Shown here piece after piece: positions 26,326 through 37,466 of a DNA stretch of 64,000 nt. Each line of letters starts with the position of its first letter. Within the stretch, counting starts at the first letter, position 1. Source of the DNA: Hemibagrus wyckioides (taxonomy: Eukaryota > Chordata > Actinopteri > Siluriformes > Bagridae); NCBI RefSeq assembly GCF_019097595.1, contig NC_080720.1, forward strand, positions 30,766,852 through 30,830,851, written 5' to 3'. The notes under the pieces are model-generated. The model searched no databases. It was given only the letters and a program-made list of their open reading frames with translations, and was not told where the DNA came from. The position numbers were made by a program, and so were the translations under genes.

Positions 26326-26869
26326 CAAATAACCTGCACCTTTTGATCGGAGTAGGCGTGGCGGATCATAAATATCTAAACGTTCGATCAGGTACTGTGG
26401 TGTGAGAACATTTAGTGTTTTACAGGTCAGTAATAGTATTTTATAAACTGCGGGTTTTACATGTACACGGAATTTGGCTTGGTGTACTGGTGCACTACAA
26501 TAAAAATATGAACATATAAATATCAAGAAAAATCTAGGAATTTTAAGCAAGAGGAAATATTAACTGTGTAATAGTGCAGTATAATATTGTATAAAAAGTG
26601 AACCAGTGCAAACATTATATTACCAAAACTACATTCAGTGCAGATGGAAATATTATCTGTACATTAATTGTACATTAGTGGACCAGTGTAAAACTTTGAG
26701 GCAGTTTGAGGTAGGAAGGTAAGGTAAGGTGCGGATGCAGTATGGCTGTCTGGGTCGTGTGTGTTAACAGTGTACTCTCACACAGTCTACTTAAAATAGG
26801 GACTCTGTACGTCTTCTGTAAATTGTACACTGCTATTGCAGAGACTCTGCATCGTGTGAAGTTTCCGTC
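26326..26869. other. Unique block after the satellite, unit B
   Basis: Copy of 7936-8480. No gene is seen. Confidence 0.45.
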
Positions 26870-26987
26870 TGTGTGTGTGTGTGTGTGTGTGCATGTGTGT
26901 GTTGGTGTGTGTGTGTGTGCGTGTGTGTGTTGGTGTGTGTGTGTGTGTGTGCATGTGTGTGTTGGTGTGGGGGTGTGTGTGTTTTGG
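26870..26987. repeat. TG microsatellite, unit B
   Basis: Compound (TG)n with GCATG and TTGGTG interruptions. Confidence 0.9.
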
Positions 26988-27400
26988 TGCTAATGTAGCA
27001 AATCAATATTCTCAATATACTCAAATCAATATACTCTCATAAACTTTTCCCATATTTTAGAATGCATTTGCGAATGTAATATCTGACAATTCATTAGATA
27101 TATTTTGTCCGATCTAGAATGCGAGTGCCAATTTTATTTACACGTCAATTTGATAGAAATTTTCTTTTTAGATATTATTGCTGTATGTTAATAACACAGA
27201 GTTTGATTAAAATGTCTTTTGTAAATTTTGTTAATTTTTGTTTATTTCATTTATTCCTATCTTGTTGAAGCTGCTGATGCTTAAAATTTTTACTCTGATG
27301 TAACAGGTCATGTCGTTTTTTTACATGTACATCAGCTTGTCTGCTTCCACTCACTATTAAATAGATTATTGCGTTTTGTTGCTATGAACCTGTACTTTGA
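26988..27400. other. Unique segment, unit B
   Basis: Copy of 8606-9010. No gene is seen. Confidence 0.4.
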
Positions 27401-27442
27401 AATGACAATAAATGTGTATCTATCTATCTATCGTTATTCATT

Positions 27443-27532
<90 letters not shown>

Positions 27533-27575
27533 TTATAAATGAATAACGATAGATAGATACACATTTATTGTCATT
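27401..27575. repeat. Inverted repeat around a long (TA)n run
   Basis: The left arm at 27401-27446 begins AATGACAATAAATGTG and ends TTCATTTATA. Its reverse complement is at 27534-27575. The loop is about 85 bp of alternating TA. The right arm has the TATC count and trailing AATTATTAA of the unit C version of this site (46765-46815), not of the left arm beside it. Confidence 0.8.
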
Positions 27576-27649
27576 CATCTCCCAGAGAAAGTAGTAAATA
27601 ATTAAATGTCCTATAACAACGATATATAAATATATATATATATATATTT

Positions 27650-28819
27650 ATAGGGTTCAATATGACGTCGGTCCACCCTTTGCAGCTATAACAGCTTCAA
27701 CTCTTCTGGGAAGGCTGTCCACAAGGTTTAGGAGTGTGTTTATGGGAATTTTTGACCATTCTTCCAGAAGCACATTTGTGAGGTTACACACCGATGTTGG
27801 ACGAGAAGGCCTGGCTCTCAGTCTCCGCTCTAATTCATACCAAAGGTGTTCTATCGGGTTGAGGTCAGGACTCTGTGCAGGCCAGTCAAGTTCATCCACA
27901 CCAGACTCTGTCATCCATGTCTTTATGGACCTTGCTTTGGTCACTGGTGCACAGTCATGTTGGAAGAGGAAGGGGCCAGCTCCAAACTGTTCCCACAAAG
28001 TTGGGAGCATGGAATTGTCCAAAATATCTTGGTATGCTGAAGCATTCAGAGTTCCTTTCACTGGAACTAAGGGGCCAAGCCCAGCTCCTGAAAAACAACC
28101 CCACACCATAATCTCCCCACCACCAAACTTTACACTTGGCACAATGCAGTCAGACAAGTACTGTTCTCCTGGCAACCGCCAAACCCAGACTCGTCCATCA
28201 GATTGCCAGATGGAGAAGCGCGATTCGTCACTCCAGAGAACGCATCTCCACTGCTCTAGAGTCCAGTGGCAGCGTGCTTTACACCACTGCATCCGACGCT
28301 TTGCATTGCACTTGGTGATGTATGGCTTGGATGCAGCTGCTCGGCCATGGAAACCCATTCCATGAAGCTCTCTGCGCACTGTTCTTGAGCTAATCTGAAG
28401 GCCACATGAAGTTTGGAGGTCTGTAGCGATTGACTCTGCAGAAAGTTGGCGACCTCTTCGCACTATGCGCCTCAGCATCTGCTGACCCCGCTCCGTCAGT
28501 TTACATGGCCTACCACTTCGTGGCTGAGTTGCTGTCGTTCCCAAACACTTCCACGTTCTTATAATACAGCTGACAGTTGACTGTGGAATATTTAGGAGCG
28601 AGGAAATTTCACGACTGGATTTGTTGCACAGGTGGCATCCTATCACAGTTCCACGCTGGAATTCACTGAGCTCCTGAGAGCGACCCATTCTTTCACAAAT
28701 GTTTGTAAAAACAGTCTGCATGCCTAGGTGCTTGATTTTATACACCTGTGTCCATGGAAGTGATTGGAACACCTGATTCTGATTATTTGGATGGGTGAGC
28801 GAATACTTTTGGCAATATA

Positions 28820-28822
<3 letters not shown>
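27650..28822 (-). mobile_element. Tc1-like element (family 3), left terminal repeat lost
   Basis: The right end is intact. On the minus strand it starts CACTATATTGCCAAAAGTAT, preceded by TA. The left end stops at TAGGGTTCAATATGACG, next to a TA microsatellite. The terminal inverted repeat expected beyond that point is missing, probably eroded or truncated by the TA run. The element should therefore not be mobilisable, even though its transposase is open. Confidence 0.8.
27657..28688 (-). CDS. Tc1-like transposase, DD34E, intact reading frame
   Basis: A frame of 343 residues from the Met at 28688 ([13 protein letters not shown]), the usual length for Tc1 transposases. An upstream in-frame extension through TA-repeat translation (YIYIYI) is not part of the protein. 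The N-terminal paired-like helix-turn-helix region covers about residues 1-110. The catalytic triad is Asp154 (LWSDESRF), Asp245 (FQHDCAPV) and Glu280 (DLNPIEHLW), with exactly 34 residues between the second Asp and the Glu. The end is KGGPTSY. A cysteine replaces the usual Asn after Asp245. In the family the enzyme cuts and inserts at TA dinucleotides in the nucleus. No frameshift or stop is visible. Activity is unproven. Confidence 0.85.
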   Translation of the reverse strand: MGRSQELSEFQRGTVIGCHLCNKSSREISSLLNIPQSTVSCIIRTWKCLGTTATQPRSGRPCKLTERGQQMLRRIVRRGRQLSAESIATDLQTSCGLQISSRTVRRELHGMGFHGRAAASKPYITKCNAKRRMQWCKARCHWTLEQWRCVLWSDESRFSIWQSDGRVWVWRLPGEQYLSDCIVPSVKFGGGEIMVWGCFSGAGLGPLVPVKGTLNASAYQDILDNSMLPTLWEQFGAGPFLFQHDCAPVTKARSIKTWMTESGVDELDWPAQSPDLNPIEHLWYELERRLRARPSRPTSVCNLTNVLLEEWSKIPINTLLNLVDSLPRRVEAVIAAKGGPTSY

Positions 28823-28875
<53 letters not shown>

Positions 28876-29222
28876 TTGTTATAGGACATTTAATTATTTA
28901 CTACTTTCTCTGGGAGATGAATATCAGTACAAGTTTATAAGTTTATATAAACCTTTGGCCTCAATTGTAGAAATAGTAATATATTAGACTGAGCATATTA
29001 ATAGAAACATTGCAGCTAGTTCTGCTTTTATAGGAAATGAATCACAGTTTAAGCAAAAAAAATGGCAACAAGAAATCCGTTTTGTGTTGTTGCTCTGTGT
29101 AATATTATATTCTGTCTATAATACTGCTCTCTACACTTGTGTATAAGGTTGCAGTATACATTAGTATGCATAAGTGTTAACAACTTTCTGAGTTCCGGTC
29201 ACTAGGGAAAATCTTCCCCAGT

Positions 29223-29236
29223 CCACCAGAGGGCAG
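29223..29236 (+). promoter_or_regulatory. CTCF-like motif (plus orientation), unit B
   Basis: CCACCAGAGGGCAG fits the CTCF core on the + strand. It faces the minus-oriented motif at 36567-36580 across the foldback element. Confidence 0.4.
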
Positions 29237-29444
29237 CCTTGCTCACCTTTTAAACTTGTTTTTACTTTTCCCCATGATCATGTTCACCTGCTTTGTATTG
29301 GTTCATTCTTTCTTTGTCTTGTAACTGTTGATGTTGCTAGTTTAAACTAAATATCTGCACTCACATCCTCCTTTAACCCCTGTATGTGACACTTACAACC
29401 TGGATCTGGATGAAATGGATATAATCAGGATATTATGTCAAGAC

Positions 29445-29520
29445 CAGGGGCGTTTCTAGGATTTGAAAACATCAGGGGCTGAGCCCGAAACATCAGGGGT
29501 TAATTAGGGAGAGGGGGTCA
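29445..29520 (+). mobile_element. Possible hAT-type transposon end, unit B
   Basis: CAGGGGCGTTTCTAGGATTT has the CAGNGGCG start usual for hAT terminal repeats. No matching inverted end was found nearby, so it may be a truncated copy. The same end is at 48527. Confidence 0.3.
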
Positions 29521-30400
29521 GCAAGAATAGCACGTTTTGCAAGGGCGATATTGTTTAATAATAAACACAAATTAATCTCACACAGGTATGCCATGCAATA
29601 TTATCTCTTTTACAGCTTGTGTGTGAAGCAGTGCCGTGTAGGTCCTTTATTATTATTAAGATTATTTTACAATAATCTATATACACTTATTATTGTTCTC
29701 TCATCTCTCATTCTCTCATCTGTCTTGCTGCTTGTATCTTGTCTACTTCATGCTCTTGGTGACTTTTCTATCCTATTTCTTTGAGGGTGGAATCATCAGA
29801 GAGTATCTCCGAGACTTGACTTGAGCAAAACGGTCAGTTACCATACTAGTATTTCTAGTGCTGAGAATTCCTTTATCAATAGACAGAACAGCTGAATGAT
29901 GGAGTCTGTTCTGGTCCATTGTTCACCTAAGTCATGTATTTATTTTAGCTTAAATTCTGCATTAGTTGAATAATAGAAAGTCATGATGTTCAGACTGTAA
30001 TGTCATAGCACATTAACAGTTTCTATTTTATTTAGATCTATCTTTAGGCTTATTTAATTGAAGGCTTTTGTACATATTGAGTATGGAATAATATTCAAAA
30101 GGGTCCTTATGTCAGGGGTTTTCAGAATCAGACAGTGGGCCTCCTTTTTGACACAACATACATTTGTTAGCCGACTTTTATCAACTGTGTTAACATTAAA
30201 AACTAAAAGTTAGGTTATTATCTGAATAATAAGATTGTTGTGATTTCTGACAGTTTTTTTTACTGCTGTCATGCTCAGGGCTGTAATGTATTTTAGTCAC
30301 GTGGTGTGTGTGTAGGTGTGTTCGACTTAAAGCGGCGCTGTGCAGACCGATAGGTGTTTGACATTAAAGTATCGCGAGAGCGGTTCTACCGCGCCAGAAA

Positions 30401-30643
30401 TATCGTACTCGTAAAAATAAATAAAACGTGAATCACAAGGATGCTAGTTTGTTCTTTCCAGCATGCTAATGTTTGTTATTCCAAAAATTGCGCATAGAGT
30501 TTTATGCAGATTAGGGGGCGGGATAAAAGTCCCCATTGGTCCACTGCTTCTCAACCTACTGCCCTTCTTTAGCCAATCAGTAAAGTGACGTCACTGACGC
30601 GCGACTCTGCCGGTTAGTGTTTGAACCTGTCTTAAGTAAGTGA
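30401..30643 (-). repeat. Left inverted arm of the foldback element, with outward promoter-like set
   Basis: Read on the minus strand, the order is CRE TGACGTCA (30587-30594), CCAAT box (30573-30577 complement), second CCAAT box (30535-30539), GC box (30514-30522), then CATAAAA (about 30501-30507). This is the order of a TATA promoter firing outward, to the left. Confidence 0.55.
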
Positions 30644-31640
30644 GAAGATGGGCGATTACGCACTACATATAATCGATATCAATGTATACGATAGTTAGAT
30701 GCCTTAATTGTCCAAGGAATCAGTTGTATTATGTCTAAAATGGTTCTTAAACTTTCCAGTTGTTTTGTGAAGGTGTGGAGGACATGGTGCTTTCTTCCTA
30801 GAGGAGCAGAGTGCTGGGGTTGTGCTTACAGAGACTGAGTGGATGCTGTGACCACAGGCACAGTTTAGGACACATACTGACCCAAACTCCCCATCCTGAG
30901 ACTTTGGAGGAGATCTGTATTTATTAGTTTTAAACTATGTGCAGCAAATTGTGGAATAAATGTGTTTTAATTACATTTATAGAATCACTTTGCAATGCAT
31001 TTAACTCTAAATCCTTTTGCAGCTTTTGTGGTGGCATACAACTCCATAATGATGTTGATCTGTCTCTAACACACAGTCAGAAATAAAGAGTCTAGAAATA
31101 ATTTCTAATTCAAAGACTTATTATGAGCTTGACTCTGACAAGAAGACATTGTTATAATATGAATAAACAGCTCTCTCTCTCTCTCTGGGCTTAATATGAA
31201 ACAGTAACACTCACTGTTTAATAAAAGTTTATTTTATTTATTTCTTTTTTTCAACATAGGACAGAACTAGCAGTAACAGCCCTCAACACAGAATTATAAA
31301 AACTGCAGCAATAAAACTACTGCAATGGGCAGAAACAGAAGTGCAGAGTCAAATACTTTAAAAATATTATACAAAAAAATTTGTATTTTATATATCAAAC
31401 AAGTACATCTTGTATAAGCAAGAACACTACTGTAATGGCAGCCCTGAACATTTAGACTAAAGCTTTTGTTATCTTTCCTGGTTTCTGGAACAGTGTTTAT
31501 TCTTCTTTTTCCACAGGCAGTCTTCCTCCTGAAAATATCGGGGAAAGAGACAAAAATGTGATAAAGAGAAATGCAGCAGACTTTCATAGACTCATATAAA
31601 ACTGAATATCTAGCTTTTATTAACGGTCATCTTGGAAACA
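30644..31640. other. Unique left interior of the foldback element
   Basis: Noncoding on present evidence. It contains AATAAA at about 30955 on the + strand, a short CT run at 31170, and AAATAAA-rich sequence at 31230-31260 on the minus strand, just beyond the exon-like piece at 31469-31528. Confidence 0.4.
31469..31528 (-). CDS. Possible terminal exon on the minus strand inside the foldback element
   Basis: A good acceptor (CCCCGATATTTTCAG) precedes an open piece that encodes EEDCLWKKKNKHCSRNQER then TAA. AATAAA-like signals follow about 220-240 bp downstream on the same strand. The peptide is basic, as many gene ends are. No upstream exon was identified, so this is a weak call. It may be chance. 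Confidence 0.2.
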   Translation of the reverse strand, partial: EEDCLWKKKNKHCSRNQER

Positions 31641-31729
31641 TTGCATGGGGAATCTGTGCTTCATTATGGCACCAGCATGGACTTGGCCATTTCCTGATCA
31701 GTGCATGTGTCTGTCTCTGATCCTGCAGC

Positions 31730-34700
31730 CCCTGACCCTGTATCTGACTGACCTGAGCCTGTATCTCACCCTGTATCTGACTGACCTGAGCCTGTATCTG
31801 ACCCTGTATCTGACTGACCTGAGCCTGTATCTGACCCTGTATCTGAGTGACCTGAGCCTGTATCTGACCCTGACCCTGTATCTGACCCTGTATCTGACTG
31901 ACCTGAGCCTGTATCTTACCCTGTATCTGCCTGACCTGAGCCTGTATCTGACCCTGACCCTGTATCTGACTGACCTGAGCCTGTATCTGACCCTGACCCT
32001 GTATCTGACTGACCTGAGCCTGTATCTGACTGACCTGAGCCTGTATCTGACCCTGTATCTGACTGACCTGAGCCTGTATCTGACCCTGTATCTGACTGAC
32101 CTGAGCCTGTATCTGACCCTGTATCTGAGCCTGAGCCTGTATCTGACCCTGTATCTGACCCTGACCCTGTATCTGACTGACCTGAGCCTGTATCTGACCC
32201 TGTATCTGACTGACCTGAGCCTGTATCTGACTGACCTGAGCCTGTATCTGACCCTGACCCTGTATCTGACTGACCTGAGCCTGTATCTGACCCTGTATCT
32301 GATTGACCTGAGCCTGTATCTGACCCTGTATCTGACTGACCTGAGCCTATATCTGACCCTGACCCTGTATCTGACTGACCTGAGCCGGTATCTGACCCTG
32401 TATCTGATTGACCTGAGCCTGTATCTGACCCTGACCCTGTATCTGATTGACCTGAGCCTGTATCTGACCCTGTATCTGACCCTGTATCTGACTGACCTGA
32501 GCCTGTATCTGACTGACCTGAGCCTGTATCTGACCCTGACCCTGACTGACCTGAGCCTGTATCTGACCCTGACCCTGTATCCTACTGACCTGAGCCTATA
32601 TCTGACCCTGACCCTGTATCTGACCCTGAGCCTGTATCTGATTGACCTGAGCCTGTATCTGACCCTGTATCTGACTGACCTGAGCCTGTATCTGACCCTG
32701 TATCTGACTGACCTGAGCCTGTATCTGACTGACCTGAGCCTGTATCTGTATCTGACTGACCTGAGCCTGTATCTGACCCTGTATCTGACTGACCTGAGCC
32801 TATATCTGACCCTGACCCTGTATCTGACCCTGTATCTGATTGACCTGAGCCTGTATCTGACCCTGACCCTGTATCTGATTGACCTGAGCCTGTATCTGAC
32901 CCTGTATCTGACTGACCTGAGCCTGTATCTGACCCTGTATCTGATTGACCTGAGCCTGTATCTGACCCTGACCCTGTATCTGATTGACCTGAGCCTGTAT
33001 CTGACCCTGTATCTGACTGACTTGAGCCTGTATCTGACCCTGTATCTGATTGACCTGAGCCTGTATCTGACCCTGTATCTGACTGACTTGAGCCTGTATC
33101 TGACCCTGTATCTGACTGACCTGAGCCTGTATCTGACCCTGACCCTGTATCTGACCCTGTATCTGACTGACCTGAGCCTGTATCTGACCCTGACCCTGTA
33201 TCTGACTGACCTGAGCCTGTATCTGACCCTGACCCTGTATCTGACTAACCTGAGCCTGTATCTGACCCTGACCCTGTATCTGACTGACCTGAGCCTGTAT
33301 CTGACTGACCTGAGCCTGTATCTGACCCTGTATCTGACTGACCTGAGCCTGTATCTGACCCTGTATCTGACTGACCTGAGCCTGTATCTGACCCTGACCC
33401 TGTATCTGACTGACCTGAGCCTATATCTGACCCTGAGCCTGTATCTGACCCTGTATCTGAGCCTGAGCCTGTATCTGACCCTGACCCTATATCTGACCCT
33501 GACCCTGTATCTGAACCTGAGCCTGTATCTGACCCTGTATCTGACTGACCTGAGCCTGTATCTGACCCTGTATCTGACTGACCTGAGCCTGTATCTGACT
33601 GACCTGAGCCTGTATCTGACCCTGACCCTGTATCTGACTGACCTGAGCCTGTATCTGACCCTGTATCTGATTGACCTGAGCCTGTATCTGACTGACCTGA
33701 GCCTATATCTGACCCTGACCCTGTATCTGACTGACCTGAGCCGGTATCTGACCCTGTATCTGATTGACCTGAGCCTGTATCTGACCCTGACCCTGTATCT
33801 GATTCACCTGAGCCTGTATCTGACCCTGTATCTGACTGACCTGAGCCTGTATCTGACCCTGTATCTGACTGACCTGAGCCTGTATCTGACTGACCTGAGC
33901 CTGTATCTGACCCTGACCCTGTATCTGACTGACCTGAGCCTGTATCTGACCCTGACCCTGTATCCTACTGACCTGAGCCTATATCTGACCCTGACCCTGT
34001 ATCTGACCCTGAGCCTGTATCTGATTGACCTGAGCCTGTATCTGACCCTGTATCTGACTGACCTGAGCCTGTATCTGACCCTGTATCTGACTGACCTGAG
34101 CCTGTATCTGACCCTGTATCTGATTGACCTGAGCCTGTATCTGACCCTGTATCTGACTGACCTGAGCCTATATCTGACCCTGACCCTGTATCTGATTGAC
34201 CTGAGCCGGTATCTGACCCTGTATCTGATTGACCTGAGCCTGTATCTGACCCTGACCCTGTATCTGATTGACCTGAGCCTGTATCTGACCCTGTATCTGA
34301 CTGACCTGAGCCTGTATCTGACCCTGTATCTGACTGACCTGAGCCTGTATCTGACTGACCTGACCCTGTATCTGACCCTGACCCTGTATCTGACCCTGAC
34401 CCTGTATCTGACTGACCTGAGCCTGTATCTGACCCTGACCCTGTATCCTACTGACCTGAGCCTATATCTGACCCTGACCCTGTATCTGACCCTGAGCTTG
34501 TATCTGACCCTGAGCCTGTATCTGATTGACCTGAGCCTGTATCTGACCCTGACCCTGTATCTGACTGACCTGAGCCTGTATCTGACCCTGTATCTGACTG
34601 ACCTGAGCCTGTATCTGACTGACCTGAGCCTGTATCTGACTGACCTGAGCCTGTATCTGACCCTGACCCTGTATCTGACTGACCTGAGCCTGTATCTGAC

Positions 34701-35797
34701 CCTGACCCTGTATCCTACTGACCTGAGCCTATATCTGACCCTGACCCTGTATCTGACCCTGAGCCTGTATCTGATTGACCTGAGCCTGTATCTGACCCTG
34801 TATCTGACTGACCTGAGCCTGTATCTGACCCTGTATCTGACTGACCTGAGCCTGTATCTGACCCTGTATCTGATTGACCTGAGCCTGTATCTGACCCTGT
34901 ATCTGACTGACCTGAGCCTATATCTGACCCTGACCCTGTATCTGATTGACCTGAGCCGGTATCTGACCCTGTATCTGATTGACCTGAGCCTGTATCTGAC
35001 CCTGACCCTGTATCTGATTGACCTGAGCCTGTATCTGACCCTGTATCTGACTGACCTGAGCCTGTATCTGACCCTGTATCTGACTGACCTGAGCCTGTAT
35101 CTGACCCTGTATCTGACTGACCTGAGCCTGTATCTGACTGACCTGAGCCTGTATCTGACCCTGACCCTGTATCTGACTGACCTGAGCCTGTATCCTACTG
35201 ACCTGAGCCTATATCTGACCCTGACCCTGTATCTGACCCTGAGCTTGTATCTGACCCTGTATCTGACTGACCTAAGCCTGTATCTGACCCTGTATCTGAC
35301 TGACCTGAGCCTGTATCTGACTGACCTGAGCCTGTATCTGACTGACCTGAGCCTGTATCTGACCCTGACCCTGTATCTGACTGACCTGAGCCTGTATCTG
35401 ACCCTGTATCTGACTGACCTGAGCCTATATCTGACCCTGACCCTGTATCTGACTGACCTGAGCCTGTATCTGACCCTGTATCTGATTGACCTGAGCCTGT
35501 ATCTGACCCTGACCCTGTATCTGATTGACCTGAGCCTGTATCTGACCCTGACCCTGTATCTGATTGACCTGAGCCTGTATCTGACCCTGTATCTGATTGA
35601 CCTGAGCCTGTATCTGACCCTGTATCTGATTGACCTGAGCCTGTATCTGACTGACCTGATCCTGTATCTGACCCTGTATCTGACTGACCTGATCCTGTAT
35701 CTGAGCCTGTATCTGACTGACCTGAGCCTGTATCTGACCCTGTATCTGACTGACCTGATCCTGTATCTGACCCTGTATCTGACTGACCTGAGCCTGT
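31730..35797. repeat. 4-kb CTGTAT/CTGACC minisatellite inside the foldback element
   Basis: It is built from CTGTATCTGACC (12 bp), CTGACC (6 bp) and CTGTATCTGACTGACCTGAG plus C (21 bp). Every block is a multiple of 3, so one + frame (LYLTDLS, LYLT, LT) stays open for 1387 codons from 31645. Variants such as GATTGAC, CCTACT, CCTATAT and CCGGTAT mark higher-order blocks that recur, e.g. around 33700-34020, 34150-34530 and 34700-35240. On the minus strand the CTATAT variants create TAG stops. Treated as noncoding. Confidence 0.9.
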
Positions 35798-36081
35798 GGA
35801 CGTGGTGATACAGGACTCTGATTAAGAGTCTGGGTTAATACAGAGATAAGAGTAAACACAAAGTGAATTACATTACTTTAAAGCTATACATTTCATCACG
35901 ATGAAACTGAACACATCTCTACTGTTTGAGCAACAATAACGTTATGCTATGATGCTAATGATTGTACAATGATACACTTGTCCAGTTCATTAAAATACTC
36001 TTTAGCATAATAACAGGATGTTTGACACGATACTACAATAGACACGCATATAAGAAACTTTAAACGGATTAATTAAATCTC
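35798..36081. other. Unique right interior of the foldback element
   Basis: AT-rich, with no gene or signal recognised. Confidence 0.4.
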
Positions 36082-36324
36082 ACTTGTTTAAGACAGGTTC
36101 AAACACTAACCGGCAGAGTCGCGCGTCAGTGACGTCACTTTACTGATTGGCCAGAGAAGGGCAGCAGGTTGAGAAGCAGCGGACCAATGGGGACTTTTAT
36201 CCCGCCCCCTAATCTGCATAAAACCCTACGCGTGATTTTTGGAATAACAAACACTAGCATGCTGGAAAGAACAAACTAGCATCCTTGTGATTCACGTGTT
36301 TTATTTATTTTTACGAGTACGATA
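36082..36324 (+). repeat. Right inverted arm of the foldback element, with outward promoter-like set
   Basis: On the + strand: CRE TGACGTCA (36130-36137), ATTGG (36146-36150), CCAAT (36184-36188), GC box CCCGCCCCC (36201-36209) and CATAAAA (36217-36223). The last four keep the spacing of the left arm. Transcription would run outward to the right, toward gene copy C. Confidence 0.55.
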
Positions 36325-36356
36325 CTCTTTGTATCGAGTGCGGATTTGACGCCATA

Positions 36357-36408
36357 CAAGCCATAATCATCAAAATAAAAATAAAAAAAATAAACACTTA
36401 AAATTTAT

Positions 36409-36439
<31 letters not shown>

Positions 36440-36545
36440 TCTGTGTGTAATGAATCTATATAATATAGTGTTTCACTTGTTGAACTGAATTACTGAAATG
36501 AATCAACTTTTCGATGATATTCTAATTTATTCAGATACACCTGTG
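36357..36545 (+). mobile_element. 3' tail of Tc1 family 1, unit C
   Basis: AGCCATAATCATCAAAATAA through GATATTCTAATTTATTCAGA corresponds to the tail at 12900-13052. It still has the GCCATAATCATCAA word that units B and D have lost. The rest of the Tc1 element and everything upstream of it in B is replaced by the foldback element. Confidence 0.75.
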
Positions 36546-36566
36546 GTTGGGGAAACGAGATCTCTG

Positions 36567-36580
36567 CTGCCCTCTAGTGG
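36567..36580 (-). promoter_or_regulatory. CTCF-like motif (minus orientation), unit C
   Basis: Reverse complement CCACTAGAGGGCAG, the same site as 13084 and 54818. Confidence 0.4.
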
Positions 36581-37425
36581 ACAACTCTGAACATAACCAT
36601 GACGACCATGAATTGACCAATCAGGAGAAAAATAAAAATATATAAAGGCTAAAAATATACATTATAAATATAACATACATATAATAATGAAAATGGACGT
36701 TTTCTAGCTGGTATCTACACACAGTGGATGCTTTTTATACAAAAGTACAGCTTTTTTATAAATATATAATCACTGCCCGATGCCTGTGGGTCATTATACA
36801 CAGAATCGAACTCAGCAATTATTTTCTTTACCCGAGACACGAAAACTGAAGGATATTATAATACGGGTTTTTAAAATGTGAATAGAGGAAACACTTTGAG
36901 ATGAAATAAGGACAATATGCCTTAAAAAGCAGCAAGATGTGGTATAAAAGCTTTGAAGCTTCTAAAAATTGAGTGCAGTAAATAAATCAGTAATAAGAAA
37001 TAACACGAAATACTGTAGATAATTAAGAGACAGGGATGAGGAAGATTATAATTCATTTTTTTTACTCGCATTTATGGATTTGTTACAGCAAAATCTCTTT
37101 AAAGTGACGATTCAGGAAGAAGTAAAGCCTCCTTTACTAAACACTGGTGTGTGTGTGTGTGTGTGTGAGTGAGTGTTGCTGGTATGTGCTTTTAAACAGT
37201 GTACAGGTGACCACATTAATAAACACCTCTAATACACACCTACCTTAACGTGTTGTTCCGTATGAAAGGTGCAGAGAGTCCAACTTTAACCTGAAACATT
37301 AAACAGAAAGTTTCAACTGAAATATTTAGTGATTCTGGTGTGATTTTCTAATGGTCAGACCTCAATAGGGGACAATGTCACTTTATTTGTTCCTGCAGCT
37401 TCTTCTTCTTCTTCTGGTGTCCTCA

Positions 37426-37466
<41 letters not shown>

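Larger units (their letters stand above)
27576..28919. repeat. Inverted 50-bp arms flanking the Tc1 element
   Basis: Bases 27576-27628 are the reverse complement of 28868-28919 (CTCCCAGAGAAAGTAG against its complement). (TA)n tracts lie inside both arms, and the Tc1 element sits in the loop. Confidence 0.75.
28920..30400. other. Shared intergenic block between Tc1 and foldback element, unit B
   Basis: The block matches 48110-49400 nearly base for base, up to GTGTAGGTGT at about 30320. There this unit goes into GTTCGACTTAAAGCGGCGCT and the other goes into a Gypsy LTR. No gene is seen. It contains the CTCF-like motif and the hAT-like end listed separately. Confidence 0.5.
30401..36324. mobile_element. 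5.9-kb foldback-type element with 240-bp inverted ends
   Basis: The left arm 30401-30643 and right arm 36082-36324 are inverted copies with a few mismatches and a 2-bp indel. Both arms carry a CRE-like octamer, two CCAAT boxes, a GC box and a TATA-like box. The interior holds about 1 kb of unique DNA, a 4-kb minisatellite and about 280 bp of unique DNA. No transposase was found. The right arm abuts the tail of a Tc1 family 1 element. The left arm lies beside a GC-rich segment (30320-30400) not present in unit D. No clear target-site duplication is visible, so mobile origin is inferred. An inverted duplication of a promoter is the alternative. Confidence 0.6.

Noticed and set aside
27736..28365. 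209-residue + strand frame and others over the Tc1 element
   Set aside because: Antisense shadow of the transposase gene.
36130..36230. Histone H2A/H2B-type divergent promoter as the origin of the foldback arms
   Set aside because: CRE, CCAAT, an octamer-like word and TATA are suggestive, but no histone coding sequence follows and the octamer has a mismatch. Kept only as promoter-like.
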